Below, piece by piece: positions 7,680 through 15,188 of a stretch of DNA of 15,555 nucleotides (its first letter is position 1; each line of letters opens with the position of its first letter). Where the stretch lies: positions 1-15,555 of the forward strand of contig NYTN01000059.1 of NCBI GenBank assembly GCA_002683515.1. Direction: 5' to 3'. The notes under the pieces were generated by a model. The model saw only the letters and a list, made by a program, of their open reading frames with translations. It searched no databases and was not told the DNA's origin. The position numbers and the translations under genes were made by a program. The stretch is from Rhodobiaceae bacterium (GTDB lineage Bacteria > Pseudomonadota > Alphaproteobacteria > RS24).

Positions 7680-8759
7680 TTATTTTGTCGATTGAACCCA
7701 GATCCGGTGCCAGAATTGAAGCAGAGCTTCGTTCGTTCCCAAAATGAGATTTTTGTTAGACGCCTCCAGTCCTTTCTGGCATTGAATGGCGGCGACGAGA
7801 TCCTCTTCTTCAAAAACTTTTCCGCCAAACTCATAGCCGCTTCTGGCTTCAACTTCATCTGTTTCAGGATGCGCTAAACCGACATAGGAGATACGCGTAT
7901 GGTTGGGTCTTTCTCCCGGTTCGGCCCTAATCATCTGTGCGCCAGAAGCATTTAGTATCAACATCACGCCTGGAAAAAGCGTGTAGGTACATGAGCCTTC
8001 AATTTTTTCAGGCCAGTCTTTTTCTTCAATTTCGTTTAGCCGCCCAATCGACTTCCACGGAAAGGCCCAGCGACTACATCGGTCATATGCATCAAAGATA
8101 GACGTTTCAGCAAGAATCTGGGCAACTGTATCCCTGTGAAGTACCGGAAAATGGTAACTTTCAAGGCTGAGGTCATTTATCAGTTTCCAGTTTGCGGCGA
8201 CGTCAAATTCTTTGCGCTCAAGTGCCTTATAGGTTTTGAGGTTATAATTTTGGAGTTCTGAGGCAAGTGCCTCATATCCCGCATCTGCAGGTTCTACGCC
8301 GATATCTTTTTTTAGTCCGATTATCACCACCCCACAGGTTTCCGACACAGGCAATTCTGTAAGCGCGAAGTCAGATCTATTATCGAATGTATCGGAGTGA
8401 AAGCATGCTTCTTGAGGTCGGCTGACAACATTACCGTCAGGGTCAAAAGACCAGCCATGGAAACTGCAAGTAAATAAATTTTTATGCCCATCGCCATCAG
8501 CCAGTTTTCCGCCCCGATGCGTACAGGCGTTTATGAAGGCTTTTAAAACACCCTTCTTATTCCGCACCAATAATATAGGAATGTTCAAAACTTCCAGTGC
8601 TAGAAAGCTGTTTGGGTCAGGAATTTCGGTTGAGAAGGCTATAGGTTGGGGGGCGTTCAGATAGAGCGATGTTTTTTCGCGCTCAAAAAGTGCGTCATCA
8701 AAAAAAATATCAGCCTTGAGGTGCACGGGTTCCTCGGCAAAATCAGACACCCCGTCCAT
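7680..8759 (-). CDS. Rieske non-heme iron oxygenase, alpha subunit
   Basis: Aromatic-ring-hydroxylating-dioxygenase-type catalytic subunit, 359 residues, at the short end for the family. The Rieske [2Fe-2S] ligands are Cys79, His81, Cys98 and His101 (CxH-x16-CxxH). The mononuclear iron site shows His203 and His208 in LESYHFPVLH and a likely Asp320 in EEED. The residue that bridges Rieske and mononuclear iron, usually Asp in D-x2-H-x4-H, is Glu200 here, as in carnitine monooxygenase CntA-type enzymes. Other family traits are NWKLIND near 190-196 and GTNEALLQFWH near 341-351. No beta subunit, ferredoxin or reductase is adjacent. The ATG at 8759 has no convincing Shine-Dalgarno site; a GTG three codons in is an alternative. 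Second gene of the array. Both mono- and dioxygenase chemistry are possible. Confidence 0.93.
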   Translation of the reverse strand: MDGVSDFAEEPVHLKADIFFDDALFEREKTSLYLNAPQPIAFSTEIPDPNSFLALEVLNIPILLVRNKKGVLKAFINACTHRGGKLADGDGHKNLFTCSFHGWSFDPDGNVVSRPQEACFHSDTFDNRSDFALTELPVSETCGVVIIGLKKDIGVEPADAGYEALASELQNYNLKTYKALERKEFDVAANWKLINDLSLESYHFPVLHRDTVAQILAETSIFDAYDRCSRWAFPWKSIGRLNEIEEKDWPEKIEGSCTYTLFPGVMLILNASGAQMIRAEPGERPNHTRISYVGLAHPETDEVEARSGYEFGGKVFEEEDLVAAIQCQKGLEASNKNLILGTNEALLQFWHRIWVQSTK

Positions 8760-8824
8760 AAAGTTTGCCAGTAGACGGCGGTTTAAGTTTTTTGCAGTTT
8801 TTTATCCATGTAAAAGACCCTTCA

Positions 8825-8849
8825 CCTAGGACATATAAAATACCCTAGG
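8825..8849. promoter_or_regulatory. Paired CCTAGG palindromes in the gap before the Rieske gene
   Basis: Two exact CCTAGG palindromes (8825-8830 and 8844-8849), 19 bases apart start to start, flank an A/T-rich centre in the 104-base gap between the fatty-acid-hydroxylase and Rieske genes. CTAG is rare in most bacterial genomes, so a pair about two helical turns apart suggests a protein-binding operator. They can also fold as a 6-bp hairpin with a 13-base loop. Confidence 0.35.
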
Positions 8850-8863
8850 ATAAGGATTGAGAA

Positions 8864-9793
8864 TTATACAGATATTTTTGCCTTTGCAGATGAGGGATGA
8901 ATGACGGCACTTTTTTTGATATCCAGAGATGTTTGTCTTGAGCCGTCATGACTCCAGCCGGGTGGCGCTACGATATAAAGTATACGTTCACGCAGACTTA
9001 GATTACGGCGTGTTATGTCATCAGCGATACTCAAATATTCCTGAATAAAAATACGAAATGGGTTGTAGGTTTCAAAATCTTTCACCAGACCATAATCGGG
9101 GCGTTCTTCTATATCTTCAGGAACAAATGTACCGAACATCTTGTCCCAGATAATAAGTGTGCCGGCATAATTGGCATCGAGATATTTTGGGTTTTTGCCG
9201 TGATGCACGCGGTGATGTGACGGCGTGTTGAATACGGCCTCAAACCAACGGGGCATCCGGTCAACAGTCTCGGTGTGCAAGAAGAACTGGTAGACAGCAT
9301 TTAACCCGCCACAAAAAATAACCATGAGCGGGTCAAACCCAATAAGCACAAGCGGGATTTTCAGAACAGTCGTGCCTGTAAAATGCTTCGTCCATCCTTG
9401 GCGGAGGGCAACTGCAAATGAAAACCTTTGGCTGGAATGATGAATAATATGCATTGCCCATGGCCAACGACAGCGATGAGCAATCCGGTGGTGAAGGTAA
9501 TAGCGCAAATCATCAAGAATGAAACAGGCAATGAGTGTTGAAACAGTAAGGGGGAGGACGTGTATTTGGAATTGTTGCGCCCAGACCAACATAGCCAGTG
9601 TTAGAAAAGCGGCTGCGCCATTTGATAGCAGACTGACCATACCCATAAAAATACTAATGGCATCATCTCGTGCTTCTAGCTGTCCGGGGCACTTAAAATA
9701 TTTAATTGCCAGCACTTCAATCACGATGAAGGCAAAATAAATAGGAGCGGCAACATATAATATGTCCAATGAAATTAAAGACTCTAGGGTCAT
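8864..9793 (-). CDS. Fatty acid hydroxylase / sterol desaturase superfamily membrane protein
   Basis: Integral-membrane di-iron oxygenase of 309 residues. Hydrophobic segments lie near 8-30, 46-70, 76-95 and 143-170. The histidine clusters are complete: HHRIAH (101-106), HIIHH (115-119), a separate FFLHTE His173, and HHRVHH (193-198), followed by the NPKYLDANYAGTLIIWDKMFGTF block. That block and the YQFFLHT motif recall the alkylglycerol-monooxygenase/C5-sterol-desaturase-like branch. The enzyme should hydroxylate or desaturate a lipid-like substrate using O2 and an electron donor such as cytochrome b5 or ferredoxin. ATG 9793 has GGAGAG four bases upstream. It is the first gene of the minus-strand array and divergent from the PAP2 gene, so the promoter for the array probably lies at 9794-9974. 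The specific substrate is unknown. Confidence 0.92.
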   Translation of the reverse strand: MTLESLISLDILYVAAPIYFAFIVIEVLAIKYFKCPGQLEARDDAISIFMGMVSLLSNGAAAFLTLAMLVWAQQFQIHVLPLTVSTLIACFILDDLRYYLHHRIAHRCRWPWAMHIIHHSSQRFSFAVALRQGWTKHFTGTTVLKIPLVLIGFDPLMVIFCGGLNAVYQFFLHTETVDRMPRWFEAVFNTPSHHRVHHGKNPKYLDANYAGTLIIWDKMFGTFVPEDIEERPDYGLVKDFETYNPFRIFIQEYLSIADDITRRNLSLRERILYIVAPPGWSHDGSRQTSLDIKKSAVIHPSSAKAKISV

Positions 9794-9974
9794 ACACTCT
9801 CCACATCAACGCCTTTAGGTTAATACAAGATTGAGAAAACTGAAATAATAGTTATTAAATATTTTAAAATTCAGATTTGTTACAAAGTGAAAAAGAAATC
9901 CTGTCTTTGACATTAATACATCTTGATTTAATCTTGACTTGTTTTACGTCGATAACGTCTTTGGGGAGGGGATA
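9794..9974. promoter_or_regulatory. Divergent promoter region (oxygenase array / PAP2 gene)
   Basis: A 181-base A/T-rich spacer between the first array gene and the plus-strand phosphatase gene. On the plus strand TTGACA (9907-9912) is followed after 16 bases by TAATCT, a weak -10. A second TTGACT occurs at 9934-9939 without a good -10. The GCCTTTAGG at 9811-9819 recurs at 5304-5312 inside the array. No known operator recognised. Confidence 0.35.
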
Positions 9975-10862
9975 ATGACAATAATGAACGACCTGAGTTG
10001 GGTGCCAGCTTTGCGAACTGATGCGCTGACTTTTCTTTTTACCAATGTGACTTTGCTTGGTTATCAAGTCTTTCTGTTTCTTTTTCTCTCATTCGGGTTT
10101 TACTTTTGGCGCACCAAGGCTTTTTATCAAGCTGGTCTGCTACTGTTTTTAACCGCTGGCATTAATCTATTTTTAAAAGATTTTTATCAGGACCCGCGAC
10201 CGGATACGATTTACGCGCTGGATAACAAGACAGGAAATTCTTTCGGTTGGCCTAGTGGTCACGCGCAAATGGCGATTGTTTTATGGGGCTGGTTGGCGTT
10301 GCAGGTTGAAAAAAACTGGCTCAAGGTAGGCCTCTGGACGATTGGCGTATTAATATGCATGAGCCGGATTTATTTAGGCGTACACGATGTCGGCGATGTG
10401 CTTGGCGGTATCACGCTAGGAGCTGTAACGCTTTATATTTGGGTCAAGCTGGATATAGCTAATCGCCTCATCACGGCACTGGGGTCTTTTGGCCTGACAA
10501 CTTTGGTGGCGGCGCTTTTAGTTGTGCAGGTCATTTATATGGGGCTACATTTTGGCGGCACACTTGATTTTGTCGGATCATGGATGTGGGGTCTTATGAT
10601 GGGCTGGTTTATCGGCCATGAGTTGGACGCGCGTCGGGGCGTTGAACTTCAAGCGCATCTCATCGTGCGGCTTGGGATTTGTTCAGTCGGTGCTGCGCTT
10701 GTATTTGGCGCATTAATAATCTCCAGCCGTGTGCTTGGCCTTGCGGATGACACGATTACCGGCGATATTCTGGCGCCGTATGGTTCAGGTGTAGCTTTTG
10801 GACTCGTCATGTCGTTGGCTATTCCATGGCTTATAAGGCTTGTTCCATTTGGACGGGCTTAA
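9975..10862 (+). CDS. PAP2-superfamily membrane phosphatase
   Basis: Integral-membrane lipid-phosphate phosphatase of 295 residues. The three PAP2 signature blocks are intact: KDFYQDPRP (Lys68-Pro76), PSGH (93-96, with the acid-base His96), and SRIYLGVHDVGD (130-141, with nucleophile His137 and Asp141). Hydrophobic helices precede and separate these motifs. About 140 residues of further membrane helices follow, longer than the minimal PAP2 core. Family members remove phosphate from phosphatidic acid, undecaprenyl diphosphate or similar lipids in or outside the inner membrane. The frame is open from 9939, but ATG 9975 is chosen because GGGGAGGGG lies directly upstream (GGAGG five bases before the ATG); a second ATG at 9984 is possible. 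It is transcribed away from the oxygenase array and has no clear partner. The substrate is not evident. Confidence 0.92.
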   Translation: MTIMNDLSWVPALRTDALTFLFTNVTLLGYQVFLFLFLSFGFYFWRTKAFYQAGLLLFLTAGINLFLKDFYQDPRPDTIYALDNKTGNSFGWPSGHAQMAIVLWGWLALQVEKNWLKVGLWTIGVLICMSRIYLGVHDVGDVLGGITLGAVTLYIWVKLDIANRLITALGSFGLTTLVAALLVVQVIYMGLHFGGTLDFVGSWMWGLMMGWFIGHELDARRGVELQAHLIVRLGICSVGAALVFGALIISSRVLGLADDTITGDILAPYGSGVAFGLVMSLAIPWLIRLVPFGRA

Positions 10863-11183
10863 AGAGCTTAGGTTTCGCCAAAACATTTCTCCAGCGTTTT
10901 GATGAAACTTTAAACTATGAAGAGTTAGTGTTCAGGCCGACATCGACTCTGGTTTATCGCGCAGAAGGAGGACTGATTTGTTCAGTTCTTGGAAGCGGCA
11001 TTACCGGCTGGATTTTAGTGCTTCATGCTTTTGCGCGTAAGGCCATTACTTATAATGCGCTAGGATGGTTTGGTCATTAGTGTGTGAGGCTGCATATTAA
11101 TTTTTATTAAATGAGTAATTTGCTTCTTAATTGGCTAGACTTTCAATTCCCCAAACTCCCATGGCTTTAATGCTGATAGAGAA
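10863..11183. other. Intergenic region, nothing recognised
   Basis: About 320 bases between the convergent PAP2 and second EthD genes. A plus-strand frame is open from within PAP2 to 11080, but its product resembles nothing I know and it overlaps PAP2. Minus-strand frames are broken by stops. No strong hairpin followed by a T tract is visible. It may be decayed coding sequence. Confidence 0.4.
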
Positions 11184-11534
11184 TTAATCAATACGATACA
11201 TAATGGTCTGCTCGCCATCTAAGAAATTTGCTTCATCATTCCTGATAGCCTCAATAACATCTTTATTTTTTCCCATTTCAAAGAATTGATTTAAACCCTC
11301 CTCATCATCAAATGTAAGCTCTGTTATGACGTTATATTGGCTCTGAACACCATCTGACTCCAGCGGTAACGTATCATTAAGCATATTAGATTTAAGAAGA
11401 TAAGTTCTTCTGTATCCTTTCAAGGTAGGAAATAAACTCTCAATCAAAGGAGCATGGCTGCTTTCGTAATAAGATATAAAATCCTCTTCAGAGATTGAAG
11501 GTTTTTTACAGATTAGTGCAATGAGTCTCGGCAT
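11184..11534 (-). CDS. EthD-family small protein (second copy)
   Basis: Predicted dimeric alpha/beta-barrel protein of 116 residues. Features: opening strand MPRLIALICKKPSISEEDF, the helix YYESSHAPLIE with the family histidine, a YRRTYLL strand, YNVITELTFDDEEGLNQFF, and the closing NDEANFLDGEQTIMYRID. The SHAPL segment is closer to canonical EthD/EthD-like sequences than the first copy at 4872-5231. The two share the YESxH helix, an RRxYL strand and a D/NDExxFxD...MYRI end. The start at ATG 11534 is supported by AGAGG five bases upstream; an earlier in-frame start at 11555 lies before that site. By hand count the body is about 35% G+C over 240 bases, lower than its neighbours. It stands alone on the minus strand, outside the oxygenase array. 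Confidence 0.8.
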   Translation of the reverse strand: MPRLIALICKKPSISEEDFISYYESSHAPLIESLFPTLKGYRRTYLLKSNMLNDTLPLESDGVQSQYNVITELTFDDEEGLNQFFEMGKNKDVIEAIRNDEANFLDGEQTIMYRID

Positions 11535-11603
11535 ATCTACCTCTATACACCTCATCTTATATTAAAAACAATGTGATCGTAAGAATGATGTAAATCATCT
11601 TGG

Positions 11604-11637
11604 TTCACCCGAGAGGATTTGACCCCCGATGTCCTTA
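11604..11637 (-). repeat. Degenerate tRNA 3'-end-like segment (possible att remnant)
   Basis: Read on the minus strand, this segment ends AATCCTCTCGGGTG, two bases, CCA. It matches the 3' end of the tRNA-Arg at the right edge over an exact 14-base run plus the CCA, with a partly matching T-arm before it. The rest of a tRNA cannot be folded convincingly. It has the same orientation as the intact tRNA about 3.9 kb away. The pattern fits an integration (att) site copy or a decayed tRNA. Confidence 0.45.
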
Positions 11638-11772
11638 ATGTGAGACCTCGTCCTTTGCAGGGTAGGGTGCGATGGTGAAACTTTGGCATAACTTGGGATA
11701 GTTCATTATAAAGCTCGACGTTTAACTTCAGGTTCGCCACTTTGACTAACCACTCACGGGAAGCTTGTTGTT

Positions 11773-13596
11773 TCAACTTTGTGTGTCAAACCAGGCCGCT
11801 TCGACGTCGCTTATCTTCTTTTCCAATATTGCGTATTCATCGAGATATTGTTGCATGCACGCGCTGTCAGCAATTGCTTCGGGGTGGGACATTTCGGTCT
11901 CCAAGTGCGTTTTTTGCACACTCAACGTTTCTAATTCGGCTTCTAATGTATTGGCTTTGGTAGCTTTATCTGTGGCGTCAAAGGCCGTTTTCTTGGCCTT
12001 TTTACTTTTTCTTGCCTCGGATCTTTCTATACTGCGTTGTTCCATAACCGTGCGGCGATAGTCATCAAGATCGCCATCATAGGGGACGACGCCTGCGTCT
12101 TTTACCAAATATAGCCGGTCGGCCACAGCCGCGACCAAATGAGGGTCATGGCTCACCAAAATCACGCAACCCTCATATGCGTTAAGTGCCTCAATGAGAG
12201 CTTGGCGCGCATCAATATCCAAATGATTGGTTGGCTCATCAAGGAGCATTATATGGGGGGCATTGTGGCTCATGATGCAAAAAAGCAATCGTGCCTTTTC
12301 ACCCCCAGAAAGTTTTTTGATTTCCGTGTCGGATTTACCCTTATCAAAGCCGAATTTGCCCAACAGTGCGCGACATTTAGCTTCTGGAATATCCCCGATA
12401 GCGCTGCGCATGGCCTCATAGGGGGTTGTCTCATTCTCCAGCTCATCGGATTGATGCTGGGCAAAATAGCCAATCCGCAATTTGCTGTTACGCGAAACAT
12501 GTCCGGCCATTGGTGACAGATTATCCGAAATAAGTTTGACTAAGGTGGACTTGCCATTGCCATTCGCACCCAAAAGTGCAACTCGGTCATCGTCGGTTAA
12601 TCCAATATTGATTTTTTGTAAAATTGGCTTGCCAGGCTCATAGCCCACATCAACATCATCCATGGTGATAATAGGCGAAGCGATTTTCTCGGGCTGAGGA
12701 AAATTAAATGAGGTGGCACGCTCGGCAATCAGCGCGTCCACCATATCCATCCGCTCTATTGAGCGCAGTCGGCTTTGCGCCTGCCGGGCTTTGCTGGCCT
12801 TAGCTCCAAAGCGATCAACAAATGCCATCATCCGTTTTTTTTGCGATTGTTGTTTCTCATAAAGCGCCTGATGCCCCAGTCGTTTTTGCGCATGGGCACT
12901 TTCGAACTGGTCATAATTTCCGGTATAGAGGGTCAGTTTAAGCTGGTCCAAATGGGCAATATGGGTCACCACTTTATTCAATGTTTCGCGATCATGGCTG
13001 ATGATAATGAAAGTATGTTCATAATTTTGAAGATAGCTCTCAAGCCACACAATTGCTTCAAAGTCCAAATGGTTAGTCGGTTCATCTAGCAGCAATAAAT
13101 TAGGTTTTCTAAACAGAGCTGCTGCCAAAGCCACCCGCATTTTCCAGCCACCCGAAAAATCTGATATCGGTTGGCTTTGTTGTTCTGTGTCGAACCCCAA
13201 GCCAGACAAAATAATGGCAGCCTGAGATGGTGCTTCATAGGCATTAATATCGGCAAGACGCAAATAAATATCCGACATGCGGTCGACATCAATATCGGTT
13301 TCCAGCTCAGCAAACAGCGCGGCGCGTTCGGTATCGGCAGCCAAAACGAGGTCAATCAGGGGTGTGTCATCGTCTGGAATATCTTGCCGCACCATGCCCA
13401 TTTGCGTGTTGGACATCATTGAAATATCCCCACCATCCAGTTGTAATTCTTGTGCAATTAGCTTGAATAGCGTCGATTTACCTGTCCCATTTTTCCCGAC
13501 AAGCCCGACATGGTGGCCGGTCGGTATCGACAAAGAAGCTTGATCAAATAATGTGCGGCCGGCAATGCGATAGGTGATATTGTTAATGTCTAACAC
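11773..13596 (-). CDS. yheS: ABC-F family ATPase, YheS type
   Basis: Soluble duplicated ATP-binding-cassette protein of 607 residues with no membrane segments; ABC-F proteins act on ribosomes rather than in transport. Domain 1: Walker A GKNGTGKST (34-42), signature FSGGW (147-151), Walker B LLLLDE (167-172). Domain 2: Walker A GANGNGKST (343-351), signature LSGGEKAR (429-436), Walker B MLLDE (450-454). Both have PTNHLD after Walker B. The interdomain linker, FVDRFGAKASKARQAQSRLR (about 259-278) plus SIERM, and the YTGNYDQFE segment before it, match E. coli YheS closely. A basic coiled-coil tail covers about 515-600. The start is GTG at 13596, since the protein aligns from its first residues (LDINNITYRI), but no good ribosome site precedes it. 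An ordinary chromosomal gene standing alone, bordered on its 3' side by the tRNA-like segment. Confidence 0.95.
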   Translation of the reverse strand: MLDINNITYRIAGRTLFDQASLSIPTGHHVGLVGKNGTGKSTLFKLIAQELQLDGGDISMMSNTQMGMVRQDIPDDDTPLIDLVLAADTERAALFAELETDIDVDRMSDIYLRLADINAYEAPSQAAIILSGLGFDTEQQSQPISDFSGGWKMRVALAAALFRKPNLLLLDEPTNHLDFEAIVWLESYLQNYEHTFIIISHDRETLNKVVTHIAHLDQLKLTLYTGNYDQFESAHAQKRLGHQALYEKQQSQKKRMMAFVDRFGAKASKARQAQSRLRSIERMDMVDALIAERATSFNFPQPEKIASPIITMDDVDVGYEPGKPILQKINIGLTDDDRVALLGANGNGKSTLVKLISDNLSPMAGHVSRNSKLRIGYFAQHQSDELENETTPYEAMRSAIGDIPEAKCRALLGKFGFDKGKSDTEIKKLSGGEKARLLFCIMSHNAPHIMLLDEPTNHLDIDARQALIEALNAYEGCVILVSHDPHLVAAVADRLYLVKDAGVVPYDGDLDDYRRTVMEQRSIERSEARKSKKAKKTAFDATDKATKANTLEAELETLSVQKTHLETEMSHPEAIADSACMQQYLDEYAILEKKISDVEAAWFDTQS

Positions 13597-13933
13597 TGGA
13601 AGTATTTCACTTTATTGGCGTCTGGCGAGAATATGTACAAACATTAGCAGAGTTACAAGTGGTTTGTTGAGCTTACGCATCTGCTTTTAGTCATTAACCG
13701 TCGCCAATGCCAGTACTCCAAAATCTACTATGATACCACTGAGCAAGTCGACGAATTTTGGGGCTTTGGGAATAAGGTGCCTTCGGTAAGTCATTGGTAA
13801 GAAATAAAAAAATTGGTGCACTATATCTGTAAAAATCAAACCAGGTCTTGTGGTAAATGAGGGGCTTGCTCGGGAAACCGCAAGTAGGATTGATTATTAC
13901 CCAAAAATACAGCTAATTACTTCATAATGAAGT
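13597..13933. other. Intergenic region with decayed-looking sequence
   Basis: About 340 bases between two minus-strand genes. A plus-strand frame ending at 13800 has a protein-like run (YSKIYYDTTEQVDEFWGFG) but no start or recognisable family. A perfect palindrome, ACTTCAT-A-ATGAAGT, sits at 13919-13933, touching the stop codon of the photolyase-like gene; its one-base centre makes it operator-like rather than a hairpin. The ABC-F promoter should be here but is not obvious. Confidence 0.4.
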
Positions 13934-15172
13934 TCATATAACACCTGTGGTTTGAAGTATGCTGGGGATTTTTTTCTTTACTTTAAAAAAGCCAGCCGTC
14001 GTATAACGCCAGATTGCGTCATCCCAATCTCTGCGCCATTCAACGAATTCTATTCCGGCTTCATCCAGGCAAGGTGTGGCTTCGAGTATCCAGTCTCTGA
14101 GAGGGCCTATTGGGATAAATGGCGTGACGATTTGGTTAGCGCCTGCACGCGAGGCCCATTGGGCTAAATCAGAGGGCACGCCTGCCCACAGCTCGGTGAT
14201 ATCAAGATTATTACGTGATGCGGTATCGCCTAATGCGCCTTGCTCAAATTTCTCAACCAGTGGAGATACAGATAGCGGCGATCGCAGATGACTTGCGGTG
14301 AGTGTCGCACATCCTTTGAGGTTCAAAGATGACAGGTCGAAGTCCTCAGGGCGACAATCCTCTTCGGTTATGAGCAAGACTGTTGGACGGTTTGGATCAG
14401 GGGCTTGCAGTATGCGCAGTGGTGATATGTCTGGTAGACCCTCCGGTTCTTCGTTTTCGAGCCCTTCAACGACTTCTAAAAGATCTTTTGGCCGCGGGTC
14501 AAAACGGTTATTAGTAAACTTCGCAATATTCCACGCCTGAGCCTGATATGGCTTGCCCCGAGTGTGGAGGCCAGCAACCCAGCGCCATCCAAGAGTGTTT
14601 GAAGCAGGATCACCATCTAGGAGATGCCTAAAAAAGAAGTCTGCACCCAGTCGCCAAGGCAGTTCGAGTGAGAAGATCCAGATGGATGCAAACCACATGC
14701 GAGCATGGTTGTGAAGGTAGCCAGTCTCAACCAGCTCCTCTGCCCAGCTGTCAAAATAGTCCAGCCCGGTTTGGCCGGCCTCAGCCGCTTCAACACGCTT
14801 ACGAAGACTACGGTCGCGGTTTAGTAGTTCCAGATCTTGGATTAAGCCGTTTTTGTAAAGATCCCAGATGATTGGGCGGCGTTCTAGCCAACCTTTAAAA
14901 TAACTCCGCCAAAAAACCTCATGGATGAACTTTTCTGCATCATCAAAACCGTGCGCCTCTATAGCCGTATTCACCAAGTCCGGTTCAAGCACAAGACGAC
15001 GTCGCACATAGGGTGAGAGCATGGATACATCACGGTGTTGACCAGCGCCTCGATCAAAATTTCGACCATTGGTGTAGCGTTTGCCCATTTGCTGTGTAAA
15101 GGTTTTTAAAGAAGTCTCGCCTGCTATTCGTGTGGCTTCAAAATACTGTGTGTTGGCATTATTAAGTGACAT
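13934..15172 (-). CDS. Photolyase/cryptochrome-like FAD-binding protein
   Basis: Predicted flavoprotein of 412 residues related to the FAD-binding half of DNA photolyases and cryptochromes. Seen near the N-terminus: MLSPYVRRRLV (51-61, FAD-phosphate-binding loop position), FIHEVFWRSYFKGWLE (82-97), WAEELVETGYLHNHARMWFAS (about 143-163, matching the 'GWMHNRxRM' block), and WRLGADFFFRHLLDGDPASN followed by TLGWRWVAG (173-201, matching 'DxDxAxNxGxWQWxAG'). Canonical photolyases place an alpha/beta antenna domain first; here the FAD part begins near residue 20 and an alpha/beta-looking region (about 262-385, VLLITEEDC, GANQIVTPFIPIGPLRDW, IEFVEWRRDWDDAIW) follows it. The start at ATG 15172 has GAGA upstream. 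Repair of UV photoproducts, light sensing or another flavin function are all possible. It lies 32 bases from the integrase remnant. Confidence 0.85.
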   Translation of the reverse strand: MSLNNANTQYFEATRIAGETSLKTFTQQMGKRYTNGRNFDRGAGQHRDVSMLSPYVRRRLVLEPDLVNTAIEAHGFDDAEKFIHEVFWRSYFKGWLERRPIIWDLYKNGLIQDLELLNRDRSLRKRVEAAEAGQTGLDYFDSWAEELVETGYLHNHARMWFASIWIFSLELPWRLGADFFFRHLLDGDPASNTLGWRWVAGLHTRGKPYQAQAWNIAKFTNNRFDPRPKDLLEVVEGLENEEPEGLPDISPLRILQAPDPNRPTVLLITEEDCRPEDFDLSSLNLKGCATLTASHLRSPLSVSPLVEKFEQGALGDTASRNNLDITELWAGVPSDLAQWASRAGANQIVTPFIPIGPLRDWILEATPCLDEAGIEFVEWRRDWDDAIWRYTTAGFFKVKKKIPSILQTTGVI

Positions 15173-15188
15173 GTCTCAATCTCATTTC

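Noticed and set aside
10826..11080. 84-codon plus-strand frame after PAP2
   Set aside because: Overlaps the PAP2 end, has no recognisable family and no convincing start; treated as non-coding.
11552..11776. 74-codon minus-strand frame between EthD and ABC-F
   Set aside because: No family resemblance, and it runs through the tRNA-like segment; likely chance.
12139..12516. 125-codon plus-strand frame inside the ABC-F gene
   Set aside because: Antisense shadow of a well-supported ABC-F coding region.
13681..13800. Plus-strand frame with a protein-like run (YSKIYYDTTEQVDEFWGFG)
   Set aside because: No start, about 40 codons, no known family; noted as possible decayed sequence only.
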